DNA from: Euborellia annulipes
Lineage: Eukaryota; Arthropoda; Insecta; Dermaptera; Anisolabididae
Assembly: GCA_023213315.1 (NCBI GenBank)
Contig: JAKCPI010005475.1
Coordinates: 1-64,000, forward strand
Length of the DNA: 64,000 bases
Direction of reading: 5' to 3'
Position numbers and translations under genes: made by a program. Position 1 is the first letter of the stretch. Each line of letters starts with the position of its first letter. Shown one piece after another: positions 54,243 to 64,000 of this stretch. The notes below the pieces were generated by a model, which was given only the letters and a program-made list of their open reading frames with translations, ran no database searches and was not told the origin of the DNA.

Positions 54243-55137
54243 ATTAATAATTTCGAGGAATTTTTGTCTTGAAATATTTTTAAAAATTTAAATTTTGCAA
54301 GGAGAGGTGAGAGTCCGGAATTAAGGAGGAGGTAGTTTTCATAATTTAGTCATTCTTTTTTTTTGAAAAGTTGTTATATAAACAAGCTTTTAATCTATAT
54401 GAAAATATGTCAAAATAATTTGGGATTAAAAGAATTTATGGTAAAAATCTCAAGATCTCCTCTCAGATAAGTAAATTCCACTTCTCTTTTTAAAGGCGAA
54501 GAATGACATTTGACAAGAATATTTATGGATGCCGAGGATGTTTTCGTGTAATAGAAATTGGCCGCCGAGGTCCGTAGGCCAATAAATTCGGCTTTGGTTG
54601 TTTTTTGCACTGTGAGGATGTAGAGGCCGTCGTAATTCACCCGCCGGCCGAGGTAATGATTTTCACCTCTGACTCTAACATCTACGATTTATGCTATTCT
54701 TATTAAATATGATTTGTTAACAGGTTTCATTTTACATTCCCACTAAAAAGTTGAAGTGAGAGAAAGAGAGAGAAGAAAAAAATTTGCATTCTTGAGAAAT
54801 TTATTATATAACTTTATATATACAAGATAACTATCAATAATTTTTCCCTAAAAAATAAGAAATATTCAAAAGGAATGTGACCTGACCAACGAATCAAGGG
54901 ATATTGGATTGATTCTTACAGAGTGGTTATCATTAATAAATTAATGTCTGTGATCCGAAAACACACCTATTAGCTTTTAAGGTTACAAATATTGAAATTG
55001 TAATAATCTTAGGGTGGGAGATCCAGGCTTTTATTGAAATATATATTCAACAATTTTTTATGAAAAAGAGTATTTTCTTTATACGAGATGAATTTTTCAA
55101 AATGTCTATTTTTTAAGGCAGTATGGCAGATGAAAAA
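54243..55137. other. Intergenic with a GC-richer island
   Basis: Island 54430-54680 (GCCGCCGAGGTCCGTAGGCC, GCCGGCCGAGG) is unique and balanced in composition. A 76-codon minus-strand frame (54410-54640) has no recognisable homology. Confidence 0.4.
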
Positions 55138-55397
55138 TATGTCTAAAAAAGGCAAGCCTACCTTCTATACCGAACGTCGCGGGTTGGACCTCAGGCAGTC
55201 CGATAATTTTATTTAAGCCATTTGGATACCAAATGGCTTAAATAGAAATGCCTGGACCCCCAATAGATATTATAAATAACAACGATTATCGTATATATAG
55301 TCTTATATCGTCTGAGTTGCCAAAAAGACTGTGTGAATGTGTGTGTGAGTGTTGAGTGTGAATGAGGAAAAAGTGTGTTTTAAAAAACAAAAAAAAA
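55138..55397 (+). repeat. SINE-1 copy
   Basis: GCAAGCCTACCTTCTATACC head, decayed B box GGGTTGGACC, CAGGCAGTCCGATAATTTTA, exact CATTTGGATACCAAATGG, core GTCTGAGTTGCCAAAAAG, GTGTGTGAG and A-rich tail. Confidence 0.85.
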
Positions 55398-55786
55398 TTC
55401 GCGACAGGTGGTAATTAAAATTAAGATAGGGGGGGGGGGGGGGACTCTAGAAAAAAATCTTCTCAAAGGGGACGGTGAGCAAAATAAGGTTGAGAAACTA
55501 TGAATAAGATTAACAATTTGCTGGACCCCAATAAACAACAGGCCTCTATGTATCTGAACATGTATGTATCGTTTAATTAAAAAATATGAAATTTTTAAAA
55601 ATACAGTATTTTAATAACTTACTGTTTAAATTATTTTAAAAAGAAAATTTACATCTGTTCGCTTAAAGAGGCTATTAAGATCGTATTGCTCTACACTGTA
55701 GCTCTAGGCAATCAGAAAGCTTGTTCTTGACGTGTCATTGGACTATTTTTTTTTAAGAATTAATTTTTAATTTCTGAATTAATTAT
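55398..55786. other. Intergenic sequence
   Basis: G16 tract at 55429-55444 with no visible TIR partner. Otherwise AT-rich without features. Confidence 0.45.
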
Positions 55787-55928
55787 TATTATTAAGGTCT
55801 TTTGGGGAATGCGTTTTCAATTGATTGGTATCCAAATAAATTTTTTCACATGGGACGGGATGCGAATTCTCGATCTTTGACACCAGAAGCTAATACTCTA
55901 CCTCCAAACCTTAGGTCAAATGCTAATT
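55787..55928 (-). repeat. SINE-2 copy with clear A box
   Basis: Minus strand: TTTGACCTAAGGTTTGGAGG, GTAGAGTATTAGCTTCTGGT, ATTCGCATCCCGTCCC (B-box region), TTGGATACCAATCAATTG. The 3' core is shortened to AAAAGACC. Confidence 0.7.
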
Positions 55929-57264
55929 ATTATTTGATAAATAATATTTTTCATTTTTAGATATAAAAAAAAAAATGTTTTTCTAATAGAAATATTTTTT
56001 TTTTTGTTATAGAAATATTTTTTTTTTTTTTTTTTTTTTTTGTTTTATTAACGTAATTTTTTTAATTGATCATAAAAAAGAAAATTTATGAATTTTTAAT
56101 TCATTAAAAAAAAAAAAAAAAAAAAACAACATCGAAAAATTCATTAAAGTTATTTGAGATACAAATTTAGAGGGCACTCTTACTTGCTTTTATATTTCCA
56201 ATGATTTAATTTTTTAATTGGGTTGCTTAATATTTATCGCCATCTCAATGCTATCTATACAAGGATTAGTTTAGTTTTAGGGTTACATGATCTGCAAATG
56301 ATCTCTTGGGATCTACTCCATTAAATAGTACAGTCAAATATCAAATTAATACTAGAAACTCGTCAATGTGAGTTTTATTGTTCCGAAAAGTGACTTAGTG
56401 TTAGTATGCAACTTTGTAGGTCACTTGGGACATAGAACCCAAATTATTTGGAGATGATGTTATAATTATGAAGCAAATTCCGGTGTGAAGGAATCATCCG
56501 AAATATTAAATTAGCTACCTAAATTTCAAGTAATTAGTTAGTTAAAAAAAAATCCAAATGACATGGTGGTATTAATATTTGAAGTTTTTTTTTGACAAGA
56601 CGAGGAGGCGTTAACTTATATTCTAACAAGACCCGTTTAAATATTGTATTTAGTTAGTGAACCTAGCGAGAGGCAGAGTTTTGGACCAGAGGTGACGGAG
56701 TCTGTTCATAAGTCATCGGGTTCCAAGGGGTTGGAGAGGGGGGAGGGGGACAGGTCAGAGAAGAGGCAAATGATGGATGGTGGCGGATGCGTCAGGCCAT
56801 TACGCACCAACGACACACGCACACCAGCATTCAATTGCTCATTCAATAAAGCTTGTAAAGCCACTCACTCTTAAGAGATTTCAAATTGCACTACAAAAAA
56901 AAAAAAAAAATAAAAAATAAAAATAAAAAGGAAAAAGCTAAAAAAAGAGAAAAAAAGTAAAAAAAAGCGAACGAAAAGACTTTCTATATATTTATTCTCT
57001 CTCTCTCACTCTCAATTGTCCAGTAAAGCTATCCTGGAATTTTCTCACTTTTTTTTATGTTCTCTTCAAAAATAAATTCTCTATAATGTTGTAAAATATA
57101 GGCCAATATTTTAATTTTATTTTATACTTATATAGTTAATTAAAAAAACATTATTGAAAGAAGTATTACGTCAAGATCGTTTGTTCGGGGCCCGCCCGGG
57201 GTGGATGATTCCATCCCCTATAAATTATTTAAGAAAAAATTTTTTAAAATTTTAAATAAATTTT
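55929..57264. other. AT-rich region with poly-T/A runs and one island
   Basis: T24 at 56018-56041, A22 at 56106-56127. Island 56640-56880 is unique and balanced in composition (CGGGTTCCAAGGGGTTGGAG, GGATGCGTCAGGCC). (CT)n at 56997-57008. No gene recognised. Confidence 0.45.
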
Positions 57265-57267
57265 TTC

Positions 57268-57422
57268 TTTTGACTTGTGACTCAGGGCTATAACATTAGC
57301 TTCTGGTACCAAAGGTCAATTTATTTCAATTGGATTGGAAGCCAATCCAATTTAAATAAATAGAGACGGGGTCTAAATGGCCTTTGAAGCCGAAAAAGAC
57401 CTTAAATGAAATAAAAAAAAAA
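57268..57422 (+). repeat. SINE-2 copy, B box deleted
   Basis: TTGACTTGTGACTCAGGGC, TTAGCTTCTGGTACCAAAGG, then directly TTCAATTGGATTGGAAGCCA, GACGGGGTCTAAATGGCC, core GAAGCCGAAAAAGACC and A10. The GGGTTCGCATCCC segment is missing. Confidence 0.78.
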
Positions 57423-57757
57423 ACTAATATTTTCACACTACATCTAAGTTTCTGTCTATGTAATATTTTAATTAATTAATTTATTATTTTTTGTGATTTC
57501 TGGGAGGAAGAAACTTAATTTGAACCCAATGCCAATTAACTAATTTTATTGAGTCATCTCCAATTGTTTCAAACTTATTTATGCCTAATTAATAAATTTA
57601 CACTTGGTTATAATTGAAACATTTTTTTAAAATAAATCAAGATAATTTTTTGAAAAATTGTTTTGTCTTCATTGAATTAACACCTTCTACAGTCCAAGAA
57701 TGAATCTACTATTTTATGTGTATTTCAATTGAAACATTATAAGTAAATTCGTTAAAA

Positions 57758-57928
57758 CACTAGGTGATATGTTTCAATATGTGTATTGATTTAAATACTT
57801 GATACGTATTACAAAGTTTAAGTATCTTAAAAAATGATACTAAAACTATGTATTACTTCTGAAAATGACACAGTATGCGTATCAAAAATATTTATACTAA
57901 TAATTCTATTGAAACAAATCACCTACTG
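57758..57928. mobile_element. Short TIR element
   Basis: CACTAGGTGATATGTTTCAA at the left, inverted CAGTAGGTGATTTGTTTCAA at the right. TTCTGAAAATGACAC inside recalls the PLE-like palindromes. No clear TSD. Confidence 0.5.
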
Positions 57929-60087
57929 TTTTTAATTAATTTAATTAATTTTACCTGCTTGTTTAAAAAAAGTTATCATAAGTGTAGTGTGAATAAGAAA
58001 ATCATTAGTATGCTATAATGAAATGTAAATAATGATAGAGAAATATTATGTTTTTAAGATTGAGAGGAAAATCAAAATGTTTCAATATTTACATTGCATT
58101 ATAATGATTTTTTCTGGGCTTACGACAACTTTATTAAACTACTTTTTTAAGTAGTAAAGAGTTTTTACTCTTAATGTACTAATAAAGGGTTCAATAAAAT
58201 TTTTAAAATTTTTTTTACTGACAGTAGCCTAATGATGTCTTGAAAATATTTGCAATTTGAGAAATAAAGACTGTATATACCTACTGATTCAGTTCAGTTA
58301 TTTCATGAACGAATATTTTAATAAAGAAATGAAATGTAAATCATTAATTTTTGAATAAAATAATGAAAAACAGTTTAACGTTCTAATAGACCCACGATTA
58401 AAAAAAAATCCTAATCAGATATTCAATTGAAATCTTATCCGATTGGATATCGGAGATAAAAAATAAGCTCTATAGAATTAAAAAAAAAAAACAATTTTTT
58501 TTACAATTATCTGGTTTAAGAAATAAATAAATTTAAATATTCTAAATAATTTCATTACAAATTTAATATTTGATTTATTCTTTCATTAAAAGTTGGAAAA
58601 GCCTTTCATTGAATCATTTAGAAAAAGTTCGAAATTAAATATCGGAAGGTTTTTTTTTTCTTTTTCCTTTTTTTTTATTCTGAATTCATTATTCGTTCTG
58701 ATGACAACCCTGAAATTAATTGCGGAGGCTGTTTCTCTGTGTAATTTAATTTGATTTACTTTTAATATAAGATTGAATAAAAAAGATAAGATAAAAATTG
58801 AATTTCTAATTTTTAATCAAATCGACTTTTTAAAAATTGACCAAAATTTATATCGTATTCTTTTTTTTTTTTTGTAGCTGTGTGTGAAACTTTTTATCAG
58901 ACGGTGATCGATTTATAATTCAATTATAAGGGCTCTACGTAGAAATGGAGGGTCAGTTCTGTCACAGGAGCCCTTTTAGGGGTTTCGATAGTAAGGATGA
59001 GGGTTTGTCTGACCCTTCTTAGGAAATTGCATTGTTTGGTAGCCCAGCTTTTATCAAATTCCTAACAACTCAAGTGTTTATGACATGTTATAATGTGTTT
59101 TGGCTCAAACTAAGGAAATTCTTAAAATAGAAAATAAAAAATTGTCAGATGATTGAAAATTTCAATTAAAGAGGAAATTTACAATTATCGTATTTAATAA
59201 AAAAATTTTTAGCATTCAATTTTCAAAAGAGAAATTTTCAAATAAATATTTTTTAACCCAGGAATTTCGTTTACCATGAGCTAACTCTAGTTGCCCTTCA
59301 TCGTTACGCCAACCGTCATTTGAAATATTCACATAGGAAAATTTAATTCAATTAAATTTTTTTAAATATCATTTAGCTCTTCTCGTCCTTACCTACTCCA
59401 ATTTAAAAAAAAATTGTTTGATGTGCGGTTTTCACTCCAGGTTTTTATTTTTTTCTCATGTCTCATTTGTTTATTTGTGAACATACGATCCTAAAAGAAG
59501 TCTTAAAAAAAATATTCTCCTGTTAGTTATTTTTTTTTTCTTATATTTCTTAACTAAAAAAAAGTGTTCAGGATGATGTCGACATCCTCTAGCCCTTAGG
59601 GTCTTGCTTATTGGCGTATTGTCAAGCCTCGCTTGTTCTATCCGCCTTCTTGTTCTTGTTCCTCATCTCGCCTCTCGTTCTTAAAACATGCGTCTAGGCG
59701 ACAAGACGACCTGACGCTCAAGAGGACTATTCTCTTAGGAGTGCTTTGGGTTGCTTTGAAATTTTTATAATCTATTCTCTCGAAAAATATTCATGTCCAA
59801 CTAAATGATGTGGAAAATATTTAGGTCTATCTATAGGATATTTGTTACTTAAGCGGCTTTTTTTTTTGGCTTGTATTTATTTAATTTATACATTTCTTTT
59901 TACAATTTATTCATTATTACTGACTTTTTATTCGGAGTCATCTGAACACTTCAAAAGGACAAACCCAAACGTCAATAATAATAACATTGAATACAACGAG
60001 GTGTAAATAAAAAACAATGTCCCTCCCCCGTAGTTGAAAAGCAGATGAGATGTTGACAAGTGTCAATATTAATAACCTATAAAAACA
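57929..60087. other. AT-rich intergenic sequence
   Basis: Patches of balanced composition at 58930-59060 and 59570-59750, unique here. No gene recognised. Confidence 0.45.
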
Positions 60088-60250
60088 AGGAGTGCTGGTT
60101 CGAAACCCAGGCAGTCCGATGAATGTTTATTTATATCTTTTGAATAACAAATGGTATAAATAAAAATGCTTCCAGTTATATCGAGTTTAAAAATTGAATT
60201 GGATTGAGTCTATGTGGCCTAAGATGGCGAAAAAACTAATAAAAACAATT
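60088..60250 (+). repeat. SINE-1/SINE-2 hybrid, decayed
   Basis: TGCTGGTTCGAAACCC (B box) and CAGGCAGTCCGATG belong to SINE-1. GAATTGGATTGAGTCTATG, GGCCTAAGATGGCG then follow SINE-2 phrasing. Either an intermediate or a recombinant. Confidence 0.55.
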
Positions 60251-62102
60251 TTATTTTCTGTCGATGTTTCGTAAGCTCCGCGCTGATAATTTAACCCCCT
60301 TCTAAGAGCATATTATTTAATTGAAAGAAAAAGTAACCCCAAGAAATTTTCTATTTTTCTGTTAGTGAAGTAAAATTTTTACATGTAAAATAATAAATTA
60401 ATTTAATGTTAACTTTACTCTTCTTGTATAAATAGCTACAGCCAATTTACTATTTGCCTTAAGAGATTTTATAATAAAAAAGTAAAAATTTATCTGTATT
60501 TACTTATTAGATATAATGTAAATTTTTTTTATTATTTGATTAACTTGAATCCGGAATTATCAATATTGACATTTTTTTATAAAATAATTTCTTTTAAAAT
60601 CTAATAATGTTCACGGTGATTTATATATTGGTATTGTAAAGCGATTACAAAGTAATGTGTAATCAAAGAAACTGTACAAGTATTTTATTGACTGCTCATG
60701 GCTTCCAAATGTAATTCCATTTGTAAATGTTAAATGATCATATATTTGAGAAAGGAGACGAGAACATGAGAAGTTCACACATGGCTTCCTCTCAATGATG
60801 ATGGTGGGGCATATCAAGAAGCCCCTCCCTAAAGTTGAATTGAAAACCTCCCCCATTTCCGTCCGGAGGCGTGGAGTGGAGGGCAATGTGACCAATCATC
60901 ATCAGCAACTGAAGAGAGAATGATGGCAGGTGTCGGTTTACTTATGCTTTATGAACCCAAAGGAGGAAGGCGGAGGGGACATCAGCCATTAGGGAGAGAG
61001 AGAGAGAGAGAGAGTCAGGAGCCCGGCAAACGAGATGGTGTTGGCGGAAAACCCTCAACCGGACATTAGAGCCAATTCACAGCCGACCAAATGGGAAACT
61101 GCTCGGGAAACATACACCTGGGATCAATTGCATGGCACGCACCAATTACCTCCCAGGTCTTTCACCCTTAACGCTTCTCTCCAACAATACCATAAACTTC
61201 AAGTACTCTTTTTTCATTCACAAAGTATTATTTTTACTCAAAGAGAGAACTAAAACTATATATTATATTTCTGTAAACATTGTTTGGAATAGATTTATTT
61301 TCTAATCAAACTATTACGGATAATTTTGATAAGTTACTGATTTTGAAATTAAATATTTTTTTTTTTTTATTTAGGATCTTTTTCGGCATCGAACACCATT
61401 TAGAACCCGTCTTTATTTATTTCTCTATTTATAACTTAATTTTGGTGAAAGTAATTGAAGGAGGCAATTAGGCGATTATTATTAATAAATTCAGTAAATA
61501 TATTTTCTAATTAACTTATATATTCATTTACATATGGAATTTTTGAAATAATTTTCTGCAAATTCATAGCCTCCTTTATAGGCCCGTGTTTGTGTTTCTA
61601 AACCAGAGCATGTGTATAGGAAGGAAGCTTCGATAATCTCCTTATCTGGATATCTCTATATCTCAGGCTAATATATTTGGCCAGAAGTCGAACGTCTGAG
61701 GAGAGAGGCTCACTAAAGGTCTGTTTGTGTTTTGTTTAGTTTGAGGGGGCTTTAATTGCATTCCAGCAACTCGCTTTGTTCTAAAGGCTTTCAAGAGCCT
61801 CAGCTCTATTCTATCAACATTCGATATTGGCTAGTTGGATTGGCATTTCATACCTGAAAACCCGATCAGCCAACGCCACCCAATAAAATCCCCAATCGCT
61901 ACCCCACTCACACCCCAAACTACTATCTTTTCCTTATACTAAAAATAAATACGAGATTTTTTCTCTTTATAAATCCTATTTACCGATAAAGGGAGAAATT
62001 CGATTATTTTTCCTAGAATTTTTTAATTTTTCTCTTTAATAATAGAATGAACTTATCATACTCATATTTTAGAAGATTAGAATAAATTGATTTTGAATAT
62101 TA
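60251..62102. other. Intergenic with large GC-richer islands
   Basis: 60690-61230 and 61565-61920 are unique, balanced in composition and low in homopolymers, unlike their surroundings. (GA)n at 60994-61013. Short open frames at 60611-60895 (-) and 61035-61253 (+) have no recognisable homology. The second island includes TTTAATTGCATT, a possible homeodomain site. Candidate regulatory sequence. Confidence 0.4.
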
Positions 62103-62697
62103 ATAGAAATGGGCCAATAGTGCGGAAAAAGAAAATTTAAATACACATATTTAGCAAATTTTTTCCACCTTATATCATCTGAAAGCTATTTAAATTTCAC
62201 GTTCAATGGCATAAAAAAGTAGCATATTCTATTTAAAAAAAAATCAAGTTTTAGATGATTGTAATTGTCAAAATTGATATAGCCATATCTCTCAACATAA
62301 TAATAATTCTGGGTTACCCATCTGGCCTACTTTAGTACATTTCATGGTTAGTAACATCATAAAATAACAGTCCCCAAGTTTCATGGTCCGCGTTTTCAGA
62401 CAACAGTTTTTTTCACAAAAATCCGGTTTGCGGCTAAACGATTTGTTTTAGTATACATTGCATGACATAAAGTTATACTAAAATTGGCCATAGAATCCAA
62501 ATATGCAATAAAATACAGGAGGGTTCCATTTAAAAAAACAACTTTGATATGGATCACCTTGTATAAGAAGTGCAATTGGATCAAAAATATTTTAAATTTG
62601 TAGCCCTAAAGGCTCCTCATTAAGTGCCATCGACAAACTTTAAAAATGTTCCTTAATAAGCCCACTTCCGTCCACGCACTATTGGCCCACCCGGTAT
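62103..62697. mobile_element. Possible Tc1/mariner-type relic
   Basis: TGGGCCAATAGTGCG at 62110-62124 and its exact inverse CGCACTATTGGCCCA at 62675-62689. The right end continues CCCGGTATA, so the element may run to a TA. The left outermost bases are decayed. About 590 bp, no transposase. Confidence 0.65.
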
Positions 62698-63834
62698 AAT
62701 TAATTCATTAATATTTCATATATCAATTGAGAGAAAAAAATTGCAGTCGATTTATTTTTAAGAGGTGTTAAAGTCGCATAGTTTTCTAAAGGCAACTAAA
62801 CCAATTTTATAAGATAAATTATATATAAGAAGGAATTGATTTTTTTTTTCATTGTAGTTAAAAAAAAAAAAAAACTTTCTACACTGTTATAATTTAACCA
62901 AAGAAAACGATCTACATAAAATTTTATTTGTATGTTTCTACAAGAGATGCAAGAGATGTTAAATATCAAAAATATATCATACTTGCATTAGTTAAAGTCA
63001 AGCGGCAAAAAAAAAAAACAGGAAAAGCGGAATTTTATACCTGGTGATTTATTTAAGATCAATAATAATACCCCATCGTAAAAAAAAATATCGTGCAATT
63101 AAGAAAATTCCCAGTTGGTTTCTAATCTCTTTAGCTAAATAAAAGTTTAAGAAACAAAAAAATAATGTCACCAAAAAAACCATTCAACTCCTATTTAAGG
63201 ATAACAAATGATGTTTGCATTTGCTAAATGTCGTTGGTTCTCAGTATTTAAAGGAATATTTTTTTTTGTATTTAATATAATTAGGTAAAAGGGAATCATT
63301 TAATTAGCAAAATATCATGAGAAGATACAAAATGATAATTAGAAGAAAAAAATAATTAAATGGAACAAGTTCAAAAGAACGAGTCTTTGGATTATCTGTC
63401 GAGAAAGTAAATGACAGCCAATTTATGATGGTATTAAATAAAGTGTTGAATTTTTTTATTTATTTGGGAATAAGAGGAGGCATTGTTATAATATTGAATG
63501 GGTATGTATGAACATAAATTAATTATATAGACTACCTATTTATTTTTTATTATTATTCGTTTCGAGTTAGAGTGAAAGTTTCACACCCCCGATCATAATT
63601 GAAGGGGTCAGCTGCAGATAGTGCTAGCTCACAATTATGACAAGCCTGACTGACTTTTCAGCGCCATCAATTGAGCAAAGGTGTCTACTTGTTGTACAAT
63701 TTGTTTCTTAGCCTGATATTGTCTTTAGAATGCTTTGACATAAGAAGCAATGTCTTACTTTTAGCTGACAGTTTAGACTTTTAGGTACAAAGCAGTGCTA
63801 CCCTCTGGTGGGAAGTTTCATAAACTTTGTAAAG
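62698..63834. other. AT-rich intergenic sequence, GC rising to the right
   Basis: No repeat recognised. From about 63570 the composition becomes balanced (GTCAGCTGCAGATAGTGC, GCGCCATCAATTGAGC), leading into the possible exon below. Confidence 0.4.
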
Positions 63835-63958
63835 ATGGCTTCTATGTCAAAACAGATGGTCTGGAGATCTGGACGATAACACTAATGCAAATTCTGACTA
63901 TTCTTTGACGGATGATGACTCTAAAGTTGATAATAATGACTCAGATTATGACAATTTG
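63835..63958 (+). CDS. Possible exon of an acidic protein, partial
   Basis: One frame, open to the end of the window from a TAA near 63833, encodes a run rich in Asp, Ser and Asn (DLDDNTNANSDYSLTDDDSK and onward to DSDYDNL) and reaches GTAAGT at 63960, a good splice donor. The ATG at 63835 lies in another frame, which stops after about 14 codons, so the start is unresolved. Acidic N-termini occur in piggyBac-type transposases among many other proteins; no diagnostic motif is present. Low confidence. Confidence 0.25.
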
Positions 63959-64000
63959 GTAAGTATTAGTTATGTGTTGGTTAGGACTTTCTTACACCTA

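Noticed and set aside
57175..57230. GGGGCCCGCCCGGGGTGG as a MITE end
   Set aside because: No inverted partner or duplicated flank found nearby.

Overview
This is an animal nuclear genome window, very AT-rich and dense in homopolymer runs. I find no host gene I can name, no rRNA or tRNA gene and no CRISPR array. Base composition, many tRNA-headed SINEs, a mariner relic and abundant short hAT-like elements fit an arthropod; a crustacean such as a parasitic copepod is my guess, not something the sequence proves. The only recognisable protein is a broken mariner transposase at 29244-30283. Nearly all structured sequence is transposable-element debris, much of it datable by nested insertions with visible target-site duplications (TSDs).

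Family names used below. HP element: about 700 bp, unclassified, 5' end an AT-rich palindrome (TACTTTCTCTTACC...), 3' end a strong hairpin (AATCTGGTGTGAC...GTCACACCAGATT). SINE-1: tRNA-headed, about 260 bp, poly-A tail. SINE-2: second tRNA-headed family. SINE-3: third tRNA-headed family. SINE-5S: head resembling 5S rRNA. SINE-1, SINE-2 and SINE-5S share a core (AAATGGCCT...GCCGAAAA). GAA element: about 220 bp, 3' end AAGGCGAGGA(AGA)n, TSDs up to 16 bp. PLE-like: Penelope-like debris with hammerhead-ribozyme motifs. hAT-like MITEs: short elements with 8-bp TSDs.

Layout. 1-4.4 kb: MITE end, HP fragment, SINE-1, AT-rich filler. 4.1-5.0 kb: a SINE-2 interrupted by a PLE-like piece with a hammerhead motif and by a GAA element with a perfect 16-bp TSD. 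5.5-7.0 kb: two MITEs. 8.1-11.2 kb: HP and SINE-1 copies. 11.4-14.25 kb and 24.76-27.93 kb: two copies of a 2.9-3.2 kb composite transposon whose ends are pieces of one 280-bp hAT-like MITE, each with its own perfect 8-bp TSD. 15.5-21.5 kb: SINE-1 copies, a SINE inserted in a SINE, and two copies of an element with long terminal inverted repeats (TIRs). 28.5-32.1 kb: MITE, mariner, Tc1-type MITE, and a MITE inserted in an HP element. 33.4-39.6 kb: GAA elements, an LTR-like repeat, nested PLE-like palindromes with the best hammerhead motif, and two MITEs. 44.8-51.5 kb: SINE-3, SINE-5S, SINE-1, SINE-2 and a G-rich SINE-1 relative with a 12-bp TSD. 52-64 kb: a long poly-T tract, a hAT-like MITE, further SINEs, a TIR element, several GC-richer unique islands that could be regulatory, and a possible coding exon at the right edge.

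The most interesting content is the set of stem-III-less hammerhead motifs, the MITE-bounded composite transposon, and the SINE families with different Pol III heads on one core.
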